Part shown: piece after piece, positions 50,173-62,316 of the stretch
How the letters are laid out: every line of letters starts with the position of its first letter
How positions within the stretch are numbered: the stretch's first letter is position 1
Source of the DNA: Varroa destructor
Taxonomy: Eukaryota; Arthropoda; Arachnida; Mesostigmata; Varroidae
DNA: 64,000 nt
Reading direction: 5' to 3'
Assembly (NCBI RefSeq): GCF_002443255.2
Contig: NW_019211457.1
Span: 17,728,242-17,792,241 of the forward strand
The notes under the pieces: model-generated
Databases searched by the model: none
Seen by the model: only the letters and a program-made list of their open reading frames with translations
What the model was told of the DNA's origin: nothing
Translations under genes and position numbers: made by a program

Positions 50173-52594
50173 ATACATACATGTACATACGGACTTTCAC
50201 CTTTCATACGGACTATGTCTTTTAAGCGCTTGCGCCGTTCTCAAAAGGGTACCTTTCTGCGATCTGGTAATAATAGAAATGGGCTACTCCTAAGCCTTCC
50301 ATAACTTTGTTCCATCATGAAATGACTATTAAAGGAGGTAAATTGACCTAACAGCGTACAGACGCTGAACATAGTATTGATGCGAGAATAATGATGGTAG
50401 AAGCTTGTAATTATTATCGATCGGTACATAGCCTATGGTAACACGCGGTTGGGTACGTTGTGTTGCCTTCATCTAATAAATGGCAGCTATTGCGAGCCGT
50501 GTCCAGAGATAGTTGCGAAGCATAATGGTAATCGTAGTTGCTCGTTACGAAGCTACGGGATTCTGTGGAGAAATGGGGTATGGGACGAGCTGACAGAAAG
50601 AAGACTTCCATGGAATCTGCTACTACCGTTATAGTTCTGTGCTGTTGTAGGCTCTATCTACACACCGATAGTTGTATTGCGCCAACCAATTGCGTCTTCT
50701 CTGCTCATAGGCCGATAAAAGTAACATCCCCGACACGGTTCCCTTCCACAACATACACAGGGGATCCGACGATGCGTTCGACTTTACTGTGAATTTTCAC
50801 GAGCATTAGCTTCATGTAAACCCCGGCATTTGTGGTCTTCTAGTAAAAAGAACAACTAAGAATCCTGTCAACAAAAGACGCGAAATTCGTGTCTGCTATT
50901 CTGTGTGACGCAGACAGATTCGTGTTTATGCCGCTCTCGTACAGCGAGCCTAGTTTGCAATGAGGAATTTTCGAAGACCGGAGACTTAAAGCTACAAACA
51001 GAATAAGCTTAGTAGCACGCCGACGATGGTCCAGAGTCACGGCAGCAAATTGACGTGGTACAGAAGAACCATAGAACGAAAGGGGTTATATAAGTGTAGA
51101 TGGGTATTGGGTACGGTTTCACGTGTCGCTGAATAAGAACTAGTACTAAATAGCGATAGACCGTCGACTATGTAGATAATACACGGGAAAGACCTCGCGA
51201 GGTGTATTAATAATCATGCAGAGGGGCCGACAACAAAATCATGCGTATACGGTGATGACCGAAAAGAATCGCTGCTAAGACTGGTACGTGCAGAAAAGTT
51301 ACGCGCTCTATGACGATACCTCGACCTTGGTGCATTACGTATTAAGTGTTGGATGGAGTCAGTTAAAGTTGAAAATGTGCGACTTAAGTTTAAGAGGATC
51401 AACGAACACTGTTGTGCCAGCTGAAATTGCCAGCAAAAAAAAGTCTGATAGGCAGAAAACATACTATGAGCCCAGAAGTCTGATATTTGAAAGTTTTTCC
51501 GCTTTAATCGTGTCCCTAACTTAGCATGTAGGCCATAACCATCAAACGAAATAAGGCTGTTGATGCACCATGATTCCTATTACTATTTAATCGTTCAAAT
51601 ATTCCACGCTATATTTACAAATTTGATGTCGCGAGTTCATGGTAAGGTGGAATATCTATGTAAAGTTCGAAGGGATAACATAGATATTGTATTATCCTGA
51701 ACTGGATAAGTGTTCAGGGATGAAAAAATCTTAGATCGAGAATAAAATTCTGATTATTTATTATATTAGAACGTATTGAATGATGCAAAGCGTTTTCTAA
51801 CTAATTCAACATGTTGCATTTAGCGTTCACTAAGCGATAATAAAATACAATTGCACGATGTGCTGAATATACATCACATGAATTATTTATTTTAATGTGT
51901 TCACGATACAAGTGTGTGTATACCTAAGTATTATAATATGGATAATGAGTGCCGCTATATTAAACACCGATGCATTTACATATATCGCCTTCAGATTTGA
52001 CTTCGATGAGAAATAGGTGAGCGAGTGAGCTTCGGCCAGTAATGTCAAAAGGTGTTCGACATATCGTTATATCCGTAACTTTTCAGATATGAACTTTCGG
52101 CAGCACTAGATCATATGTGAATTGCGTTGTTCAGAGTACCTTGTGGTGAAATATTTTCAGGTTGTTAGAAGTTGTTGGAGAACTTGAGGTGCTACGTCGT
52201 ACGAGACTAAGGTGGAAAGAACAGGAGGAAAACAGTTGAATTTGGTGGAAGAGTAGCACCTCTAGAGAGGAACGGAACCCTACAGAAAGATGGATGCAAT
52301 ATATGAGCACACTAGCCGTTTCTACAAATCGTTTGTTTTTCATTAATGTTAAACCACCTACAAAGCCAAGGCCCTAGATGAGAAAATCCAGGGTTTAGTA
52401 GGTGAGAGTTCCATACCACTTGGTAAATACGTTAGTCGTGTGGTCTGGTCCGTACGGTACATTCGCTCCTGTGAAATATAGATTCGCAGCGGTTAGTCTC
52501 TTGTTGTCTGCTGGCTTTAAGCAGAAGCTTTAATCTGCAGAGGAGAAATGTAATATATGTGTATATAAGAGTTAATAAAATATCTCGCAGTTAT

Positions 52595-52644
52595 TCGACA
52601 TAACAACGAGCTAATCACTCTGTGATTACCAGTTGTTATGTCGA
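52595..52644. repeat. Nested perfect inverted repeat (hairpin)
   Basis: The 13-bp outer arms TCGACATAACAAC (52595-52607) and GTTGTTATGTCGA (52632-52644) enclose 7-bp inner arms TAATCAC (52612-52618) and GTGATTA (52622-52628). The transcript of either strand would fold into a stem-loop of about 50 nt with a small internal loop. Confidence 0.93.
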
Positions 52645-53201
52645 GTTACGTTACAGTCTTACTGTGGAGGCTCAAATAATGGCGACGAGAACGATACCCA
52701 ATATACGCCATAAGAGTGACACTTGTTAAGGACCGCACGACTTCAATATAACACCTACGCGTCCAGCGTTATTTTTAATCGAAGCGAAATGATGGATATT
52801 GCAGCGCCGTGGAGAGATAAAATATGTATTATTTCAATTGAAAATGTCAGCGAAAAAAGGTCACGCTAGTGCGCTCGAACTTAATCTCTGAAATCATTGG
52901 TTCAGAGAAGATACGGGACGAGCTTTCGACTAATCCAAGAAAGAAAATGCGTCACTAATATAAATGCGTGATGGGTTATTTTGATTTGTAGCAACGGTAG
53001 ACATCGGTAGCAGTGACAGAGGTGTAAAAAATTTACATGATCTTTAGCTAACAATAGTTCATTTGGTGAACTGAAGGTGTACAATACTCCGCTATGTAAA
53101 ATGCCTTTACATGAGCCACACGTAGATTATATTAGCGATTGACGGTTAACGTTTTTCAAGGTCTATAATACTACCAACGTCCGTAATAACAAAATGCGAA
53201 T

Positions 53202-53285
53202 ATGGGTAAATCAGCTTCGCAGAACAAATTCACCCAGGTGACAAGTTCAGACAGGGGAGAGTGCGAAGTACAAATACTTCCTAGG
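53202..53285 (+). CDS. Candidate first exon (MGKSASQNK..., myristoylation-like start)
   Basis: The ATG at 53202 gives MGKSASQNKFTQVTSS and 28 codons in all up to AGG|GTAAGC at 53285/53286, a good donor in phase 0. Gly2 with Ser at positions 4 and 6 and Lys at 3 is the pattern of N-myristoylated proteins. Reading on past the donor stops within about 15 codons. No second exon could be assigned in the remaining window and no family was recognised, so it may be chance. Confidence 0.25.
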
Positions 53286-54249
53286 GTAAGCATCGTCCTT
53301 ATTTCCACTTGTTCTTGGCCTTATTAGTCTGAATCTGTTGGTAGTCGGTAGTGAAGGTTCCTCGACCTGCACAGCTCTTAGATGAAGCGCAACGTTGACT
53401 TTATTAAGCTTCCAGGTCCAGGGGTACTCCAGAAGGTATTAGGGATCAACACGTACAAGGTATTATGTGCTACTAGCGTTGTCATAAGCATAAAAATTGT
53501 ATCCTGTCCTATTTTTGTTTACGGGACATCTGCATGATCTTATTTCGACAAAAGCACTATGGATCTAGCCAAGTTTAACGTAAATTTGCTTCAGCGCTTG
53601 AAACACGCGCCTCAACTCTCTACGATGGCATATACGCCTGCATCGGGTTAGCCAATTAAAGAATAGTTATGCATGCCCTTTTCAACATAGACGACATAAG
53701 CTGTGAATTATTCAAAGCTCCCAGACTCATCGGTTACTCATACGAACGAAGCACAGCTGGTTACACGGGTACCCAAATATTCCGAAAAGGCTTGCATCTA
53801 ATACGACAAAGCAAGCCATTGTTGAAGCTATAAAATGGCACGTGCGATTAAATTCTCTACACCAGCCTGTTTCAACACAGGGCTCTATATAGATTCCAAA
53901 AAAAACCTATTTCAGATAGTGAACAAGGCCCGGACCTTTTTTCGTGGATGCTGGGCAAATGACAACAAAGTAAAATTCGCTTGAACTTACATGAAGTGCA
54001 ACATTCTATTGTAAAAGGTAACATCATACATAGCATACATAAAACTGGCTCTGTTTGAATCAATTAAATAGTTAAGTACTAAAGGCCGTGAGTAAAAAAT
54101 AATAGGTAAAAAAGATATAAGCCCAGGCAGACTAAAATGTAACCTTGGCTTTTAATATTTTTGTCCAGGACATCAGCCCTTCAAAACCCCACCACCTAAA
54201 ATCATTTGTTAATAACTAACCTCGAACTAAGCTTTCAACATATCGAAAT

Positions 54250-54252
<3 letters not shown>

Positions 54253-54281
<29 letters not shown>
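54253..54281. repeat. (TA)14 microsatellite
   Basis: A simple TA run in otherwise anonymous DNA, about 0.5 kb before the LINE relic. Confidence 0.97.
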
Positions 54282-54283
<2 letters not shown>

Positions 54284-54807
54284 CGCAATAAACAGAACGT
54301 AGCATTCTGGTAACAGCAATTGTTTGTCTTTATTGTTTAATCTAACTAAATTTATTATGTGAGTCGGCACTTATCTATAATAAAAATCGTGTATTATGGT
54401 GATATAATCAAAAATAATAGTTTATTATTTCACTCAATTAGTTGAATTCCGCTTGTTGAAATCTCGAACGATTGTGATAAACGTTGTGACAAATGAAGTT
54501 CTACACAAGTGTAGAAAATCCCAATAAGAGCGAAACTGTTGCTTTGAAGAGATGAAAACTCACACATGTTTCATAAGAAGAAAATGCATTTTGAACAAAA
54601 GGCACCATTGAAATGTTTTTCGTCAAAAATTCTATTTAAAATGTACAACCAGTCGATAGCGAGTGGCACTGGGATATGATAACGCAGTTTTTTTTTACGC
54701 TAGAAGGTATAGATCTCTTCCTTTTTCCAAAAGGAAGCCTCAAGAAGGCAACTCGTTACGAGGGAATATCCTATAGTACGCAACTATAAAAACGTTCAAA
54801 ACTCTGC

Positions 54808-55720
54808 TTGTTGAAATTATTGGTAAGGCACTTCCTAGGCGCAGTTTGTCGACCTGATGTAACACTTGCCAATGATAAGGAGAAGGTTGAAACTTTGAAG
54901 AAGCACTTTGGCGAGACATATCCAACAACCGACAAAATAAATCAAAAGGTTTACTCCGAAAAAAAAAAAAATGTTGCACACGATATCCATATCCATCTAT
55001 TTGGTAAAATATGAAGATGTTGTTGTTGAAAACAAGGGAAACGCAACACGGACTACCTACAATCGTAGAGGAGAAGCTTGGACTGTGTATACATACATGC
55101 ATCGTTCTGATGAATCTTTGCGAACACTTTTCGACGAAGAAGCGGTAGCAGAGATTTTAAGACAGATCCCTCTAGTAATGAGTCGTTATCGTTAGTCTTG
55201 ATGGCGTACTAAATGCTACGGAGTATCATAGCTGAAGTCACACTTAAAAATATTATTATATGGGGACCGATATCGGCCAGACAGTTCGTTTACAGACCAC
55301 AAATCACTAAAGCATTTCAGTCTTTATCAGCAATATAATAATATACTTTGTGTAATTTTCCAGCTTTCTGCAGCCCTTAACGCATATTATACTGGTACCT
55401 CAAATGCATATTCCATACATGGGCTTGATACTAGCCGCTGTCGATATCGATAAAAATATATGCGGATGATATAAAAATATACGGAGCCGTAAGCGGTTCG
55501 TAAAAGAACTCTAATACTCAACGAGCTTTGGTAGATTGTTATGTATGTACGTTAAAACTGGGCCTATAATTGTCTATTGGAAGGTGCATTATTTTGCAGA
55601 TTAGGCCTGCGAATACGAAACACGGCTACAGTAAAGATAATGAAGGTATAAATCACCTGGATACAAATTATTATTAAGGACCCTTATATCTAAATGGTTT
55701 AGGCCGGTAGATATAACGTA
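54808..55720 (+). mobile_element. Decayed LINE (non-LTR retrotransposon) with RT YADD box
   Basis: The 5' part encodes a linker typical of LINEs before the reverse transcriptase: DVTLANDKEKVETLKKHFGE (from about 54853), and further on LFDEEAVAEILRQIP (about 55120-55173). The RT catalytic box is plain at 55459-55470 in IYADDIKIYGAVSGS, followed by stop TAA. Past it a shifted frame gives ...RCIILQIRPANTKHGYS, resembling the 'KC..L..G..N....Y' block that follows YADD in CR1/jockey-like elements. Stops and shifts are frequent and the palm domain between 55.2 and 55.4 kb is not readable. The element is dead and its ends are unknown. Confidence 0.72.
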
Positions 55721-58700
55721 CACATAATTCTCTATGCAACATAACGCTCCAGCTGGGCTTCAGATGGGACACTTCCAGTAAGGGATTCTGGTTTAATCTG
55801 TTTGCATATGTGTTAAACTAATGGTGATCTATGCAGCATCAGTGTGTATTTCCGGCTCGTTCTAAAATCATTGCGGATACATTTATAAGAACAGCAGCAC
55901 ACAAGAGCCAATGTAATGGAAATCCGCATAATACTACACCTATTTTAGATTGTTTGAAAATCTGAGATAGCACGAGATCTAGAAGGATGGACAAATAGAG
56001 TCGGAAACGGTTAACGCTTTATTCGATACTAGAAAGGTCATGATCAGGGTTTATGTTCCAGAAAAAAATTAACCCTCTATATATATATATATTGCGCCGG
56101 CCGAGAAAGTAGATGTCTAAGTACTGGTTTGAACGGAGCTTGGGTATATAAGCCCTACCTACGAGTTAGCTGGTTCAGTCTCGTACCAACCACGGAACGA
56201 CGACACTTACCTCCGACTAAATCTATAGAAGCTATTAAACACTTTTAGGTTTAGACAGGCCATGTGTATGATCGCATGACCCCTCTTTGATTGTAGAGGA
56301 TGGAAGCTGAAATCGGGGACGTGAAAGACGCGGGCCATTTTTGCTACAACGGTTAGTGCCGGCGGCAGTGTTAGATCATAGTCCACATAAACGCCAGAGT
56401 TGAAGCAAAGGAGGGTATGATCATGAATCCTGCGGAAGGACAGAAAGGAAGATTAGACCGACGCCGTACGAAGAGCAAGTGGCCGGATACCGTATAGAGT
56501 TGGCAGATTAGTATGATCAAGACTTTGTGTTCAGAAAGGCGCTACTTATGATGAACTGATATAACTGACGGTGATAAGCTGAGGGGGGCGACCAATTGGA
56601 AAAATGCGGCAAAATCGTTTGACAAGGGTTGCCACAGGCGCAGCCACACGGGGATATGCGAACACTATGTGAACGAAGCATAGCTCGTTCGATGGCCCAG
56701 TGTAATGACGAGGACACGAATTAAAAAATAACTGTTAATTCGGACAGGTAAAAGCTCCTAGCCAACAACCTCAATGATTAGTCTTGTTCTTATCTTATCT
56801 AGAGAACACCCAAATTTTGCGAAGTATCGGCGATCCTTTATTTCACTCTGTTTGCGCCTGTATCGCTCTTCTTCAAACGCTGGAAATTTTTACATCAATG
56901 GCAATTTAATATGATAATTGGTCAACATAACTTGTTGTCATCTACATACAGATTCATATATATCGTAGATAGTAGCGAATCATTGATATATATTTATGTA
57001 TAAGTTCTCAATAGTTTAAAACCATCCTGGGCCGCACTTCCAAACGACGTGTTAATGTAACGTACCTTTTTTTCTTGTTCAACTTACTTTTTCCAGAGTG
57101 GAATACCTGTTTTTTGTACTAAAGTGTAATCCAGAGCAACGCATGGACTCAAGTTCATGAATCATGACGAGTACTGCAATGCTGCTTTCAAGCATCAATG
57201 TCTTCACAAGAGTCGGCGATCATGAATAGATTTTTAAGGATTTTCTTTAACTGAAGATAATACATAATAAATAAAAAATTAGTTTTTACCTAATGCTAAT
57301 GCAATATTTTGGCAAAAGCAAAAATAAATACGTGCGTTGTTGATAGCGATTAGAAGTACTTAGTAAAGCTTATTGGTTAAATTAGCATTATAGCTGAAGT
57401 AAATCCGCTTTATGTCCACGTTGTCTTTGTCTTGAACTTTTGTTGACACTTACCCATTATATTATACATCACAGTTGATATATTGACCATAATATTGTCT
57501 TGCAATCCTCTATCATGTATAAATTACAGTTAGTTAGTGCACAGAAAAATGTGTACTATTATAGATAATTCATTAATCTGTAGTTGTTCATTATCGGGAT
57601 TCCGTTGTTACTCTGATAGGTTGCTACGACGATTGATAGTTTTGGTCTGAGGAAAAAAAGACAAGCTTTAAGGTGAACGCGGAACGAACCTGACAGCCCC
57701 ACAGATGCATAAGGGCCATCATCCGTAATGATACCTCATATACCACCATATATATATGCCACCTGGAGCAGAAGTCCTATGCTCGATATCGCGACAGCCA
57801 CCGTAACGACTCCCAAAAGGAGAAAAAACAAATGCTACAGACTTCTACAAATTCATTACCGACGCTCATCCACAGCATGAGACCGCATTTAACAACGTTA
57901 ACAATATAGTCGCGCATGATCGTCCCGCCAGTCAACTTCCTGTCACCGGTGGAAATGGAAGACGCGGGGCAATGACAAGTGGATCTCGATGCTTCTTCGC
58001 CATCAACAAAACGACGCGATTTCAGCCATTCAATATGAAAATAGGACAATTTATTTGACAACTGCGGTGGCAGACGTCGGGTTTACAATTATGGAGTTTC
58101 CCCTCTATGTGGATTGGAGCGTTTCCAGGTTATTCTGCGGATGGAACGCTTAATGACGATAATATATGGCGAAACATAGAGAGGTCATTCCAGGGGACTG
58201 CGGTGTCTCTCTAAGCTCCTACTTGTGGCAAGAGCTTTGTAGAGAGCGAAGGTTACAGGCGATTCATTCAACAGAGATTTTTCTATACATATATATATGT
58301 ATACGTATATCAAAACAGAGTTACTTCGCTTGGTTACAGGTCGATTTCAAGGTGAACCATTAACAACCTTTACTCACTATGGCCCATTTTAAAAATTTAG
58401 CTTATACATTTCTGGCTTAAATATGAAACGATTGGCCTCAATCCGTTCTATTCGAATCCACAAGTCCTGTTTTCAAGAAAAGTGGAAAGTTCTATTTTTT
58501 ATTAAGGTATAAAAAAGAACGATTCCGAGCTTCGGACAATCGCTATAACATTATACACCATATCTATTATTAATTGTTAGCGATTTTTGATTATAGCGAA
58601 GCTTCTCTTATGGTTAAAAGTCAATCAGTAGAGATTATTACAGGTCTCGTTTATTTGCTGTCGTACTTCGATGGTACCTGATGTAATGTCGTGACAAGGC

Positions 58701-58820
58701 GGTGTGGCTGCAATTGGCCTGGGGAAGAGACTGATAATGGTGAGTATCGAGGTCCTCACAGGCACACCATCGGGAGCCTCCACAGCGTGACATACGGCCC
58801 TGTCATTCTAATAAAGCACT

Positions 58821-58850
58821 TTTTTATGCCCGATGTGACGGGCATAAAAA
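58821..58850. repeat. Perfect 12-bp inverted repeat (hairpin)
   Basis: TTTTTATGCCCG (58821-58832) and CGGGCATAAAAA (58839-58850) pair exactly around a six-base loop. It resembles a bacterial intrinsic terminator in shape, but no bacterial gene lies nearby, so I treat it as a structural repeat only. Confidence 0.93.
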
Positions 58851-59776
58851 CCTCAGCATGGAGGTAAAGAAGGATAAATTCTATAAACTCAAGGCCACAG
58901 AGACGGTTTTAAATGCTCTCCTTTTCTTTCTCTTGCTGTGTGACGACATAGGCGACAAATTCGTCGTATGGCTTCTATGTGGGTGAAAAGAGCCAAAGTC
59001 AAGATGATGTTTTGAAAAATTCTACCGCATGTCGTTAACGAAAAACTGACGAGACGGTTTCAGCAGGAAATAAGATCTAGACATTATAGAAGATGCCTAG
59101 CTAATGTTGTCACGTGCCATGCTAAATACTAGCGCGTAAATTCAACAACTAAAATCAGCTCTCCCGATGCCTCAAACAGACTCTATGAATGAATACACTA
59201 TGATGGACCTGTTGCCGATTATTATCAACGACTGAAGTTAACCTCTTCTTTCACTAAGACATTTCTGCTAAGACGGATGACCCTTCTTCCGAAATTGGTT
59301 ATCTTTAAACATGTCAATAGTTTACTAGAACAAGATACGGGTCGGAGGCTTTCGCAATCAAGGAACGCATGAAGAACGCTCGAAGATCTCCCTGTGAATA
59401 TCAGTTCACGCTGGCGACAGGCCATGAAGATTCTACTTCCAGTAAAGAACCGTTCCAACGTCAGCGAGCGCTTCGTTCTATCGTTACACAAGCTTCCTGT
59501 CCCCGTTCAACTACGCCATCCAGCGCAGAAAAGCGTCGTCGCATTTTGGGTACGCTAACATGTTGCCTATGCTTTCTCAAATAGTTTCGTTAGAAAGAAA
59601 TGACCGCTGACGTTTTCCACTAAGAACAATGTGAGTCAGTACTAATAGTTCGGAGATAATTTCAAGAATAATAACCTAGCAAGCAACAAACGTTCTAGCA
59701 AATCTAGAGTCTCGATCTTGGATCATTTGGCTTGTTAAGGACCTCGAATGTACGTGCCTTCGTTATGCTGCAGTTG

Positions 59777-59819
59777 TTATGCTGCAGTTTGTTAACTTAT
59801 GTTACAAACTGCAGCATAA
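59777..59819. repeat. Perfect 16-bp inverted repeat (hairpin)
   Basis: TTATGCTGCAGTTTGT (59777-59792) and ACAAACTGCAGCATAA (59804-59819) are exact reverse complements with an 11-base loop. The left arm is preceded by a direct copy of GTTATGCTGCAGTT at 59762-59775. Confidence 0.95.
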
Positions 59820-60496
59820 AAATGTTGTCTGTCTTAACTCAACATAAAATATTAGGGCAAACGTCATTCCATGCGTCACATATTAATATGGTAACCTGAA
59901 TTTTACTCTTTTGACGCAATGGAAAAATCGATGCGTTGCAATTCTGTCATAGCTAAAATCGGCATCCAGTACAAAAAGTGATCAGTTTTGTGTTAAATTG
60001 AAAATTGATTACGTGTAGCGCTGGACGCCGTAGACAAACTACCGCGGCTAAAAATGCCCACCGAAGTGCTATATTTTTCGCATACAATCTGTGTACTTAT
60101 AAAAGGAAATGAACACTGTTTATAGGTGAACTATCCATAGTTAAATGCGAATAAAATGAAAAGAAGATCGTCGATCATCGTTTATGCGGATGTGGATGGT
60201 CAACATTACCAAGCGACAAGCCCATATAGCGTTCACTGCACATTTTTCTGCACCCCCTGCTCACCTCCCGCCCCTTCCCCAGAATAATTCGCTTTCGCTG
60301 ATAACATATGGATTATTCAGCGGGTAAGAAAACAAAGTATTGAAAATGGGCTTATTGCTTAAAAAAACAACTCTACGTTTCATAATTTTTTTTGCTTAGA
60401 TTCTTTGCCTGCCGTTTTTTATTATTGTGAACCTATGCGTTTTAACGGTGTGCTTAAGAACAAAAGTAAAATTAGAAAATTAGATCGATACATATA

Positions 60497-60512
60497 CACA
60501 CACACACACACA
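60497..60512. repeat. (CA)8 microsatellite
   Basis: A short CA run flanked by CATATA and ATATATG. Confidence 0.95.
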
Positions 60513-62294
60513 TATATGTATGTTTTTTGCGTGTGTATTTTTGGCAGAGACCACAATCTGTTCGCGTCCAACTATAAACCATGTTTTGTGCGTGTATTTG
60601 CAAATACTATTTTCTAAAACCAATATGACAGTTGTACAAAAAGAACATATATATTTCCATCGTCTTTCATAGTCAAACATCGAATTGGCGAACTATTCCG
60701 GTCATCAGCCTTATTTGTTCGGTCGTCATCAGGACTGATACTGGTCGAGACCTACGCCATTGTGTACGATATGACGCAGAGCATAACCATCCCTACATTT
60801 TCTGCTTGCTCTATCTGTTGTCACGAAAGAAAGCCACTCGATCCGAGCAGCACCATCTTTTTAGCTTTTATATATGGTGATGTTAAGGCCAACTATTAAC
60901 ACTTGTTTGTTATGTGGCTGGCAAATATCTCTTGCGAATGACGAGTAATCGTCCCTCGAACTAAAAATAGCTCTTGTTTTTTTCTATATTCTTATCTCAA
61001 TAAATTACTGCTTTGAACTGCAACTTAGATTTAAGGCTTATCAGTTTTAGATCATAGAACCAGAGACCAACTTACTTTTGGCGTTTGTTAGTGTTGTGGG
61101 TTGACCGTAAAGTTTGAGGGAATGATCGTGACGTTGATAATGAATTATTTGGATATTTTTAAACTTTGCTAATTTACGGTAAAGTTAAATAGGGGCATTC
61201 GTGTGCTGGGGGCAAAATGAACTGTGGTTAAGCTCGCATAGAAATCCGACATTCGCTACTAGGTAGCAGTGAATCTTTCCAATTTGTAGCAGCCTGATCC
61301 TAGACTCCTGAAAGGAGAGTGCTCAACTAACGCTGTAAATTTCATTGGCTATTTAGTTGAAATCTTCTCTCTTGACTTTTTGACGATGCAGATCTTTAAT
61401 GCCAATGTAGTTATGCTAAGGGTATCACCCCCCTCCCCTGATAAAACAAACTTCATAAAATCGTTCCATATTAAACAAAACTTTCCTCCTTTGCTGCCTT
61501 CCGATTCTTCTCCGAGTTTTCGATATTTCCATTACTAATACCATTACTAATAGTTATCGAATTCTTTCTAGTTCCTCCAGGTTGAATAATTTCAACGGCG
61601 CTTTGAAGCTCTCGTCGTCAACAGCTTTGCAGCTTTTTCTCTCGATTGTTCAGTTAGAGTCACTATTTGATTTCCCGTAAGATCTCAATCAACCATCTCA
61701 ACCTGCACAGGTAGGAAGTCTATTTGAAGAACTTTACAAAAATCAACCTTTATCTGATTAAGGTGATCAATCTGAAATTACAGTGACGAAGCTTGTTTTC
61801 GATATTCCCATCACCAGCTAAAATGATGGTCAGGTGATTTTAAAGCCATGAGCTTGAGGAAAATTTATTAGGGGAAAACGCAGTGTGACAGACCATCCCA
61901 GTCGACCATAATGCATATATTTAGAAATTTAAAAGTTGTTTTTACATCCTGAAGGTTTTTCTTTTATTATATCTAACAAATTTTCCTATTGAATAGCGTC
62001 GAAACATCTTAGTGATACTTAATTCTGAGTAAACCTTTGCTAGCCAACATTTAAATAAAGTCTTCATGAAATTATAGAGCTGGGTCGTGTTACTCACTGT
62101 TGTTTTTCGGTAAAAAATAATAGCTTCAAAATTTTGTTGGAGAAATTATTACCTTAATGTAGGGGGCAAATGAGTTTTACTCACAAATCTCCTTGTTGAG
62201 GCGTACGTGTAGCACTACCTTAACACAAAGCCCTTTGATTAAAGCATGAACAGCAAAAAAATGCAGATGTATTATGTGTATTTTAGGTGTCTAT

Positions 62295-62316
62295 TATATA
62301 TATATATATATATATA
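62295..62316. repeat. (TA)11 microsatellite
   Basis: A simple TA run in anonymous DNA. Confidence 0.97.

Larger units (their letters stand above)
50180..54740. other. No supported gene; scattered traces only
   Basis: Open frames at 50.4-51.5 kb on both strands show no recognised motif. A weak LINE-like C-terminal trace is at about 52.19 kb, the nested hairpin at 52.60 kb and the candidate first exon at 53.20 kb. Confidence 0.5.
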
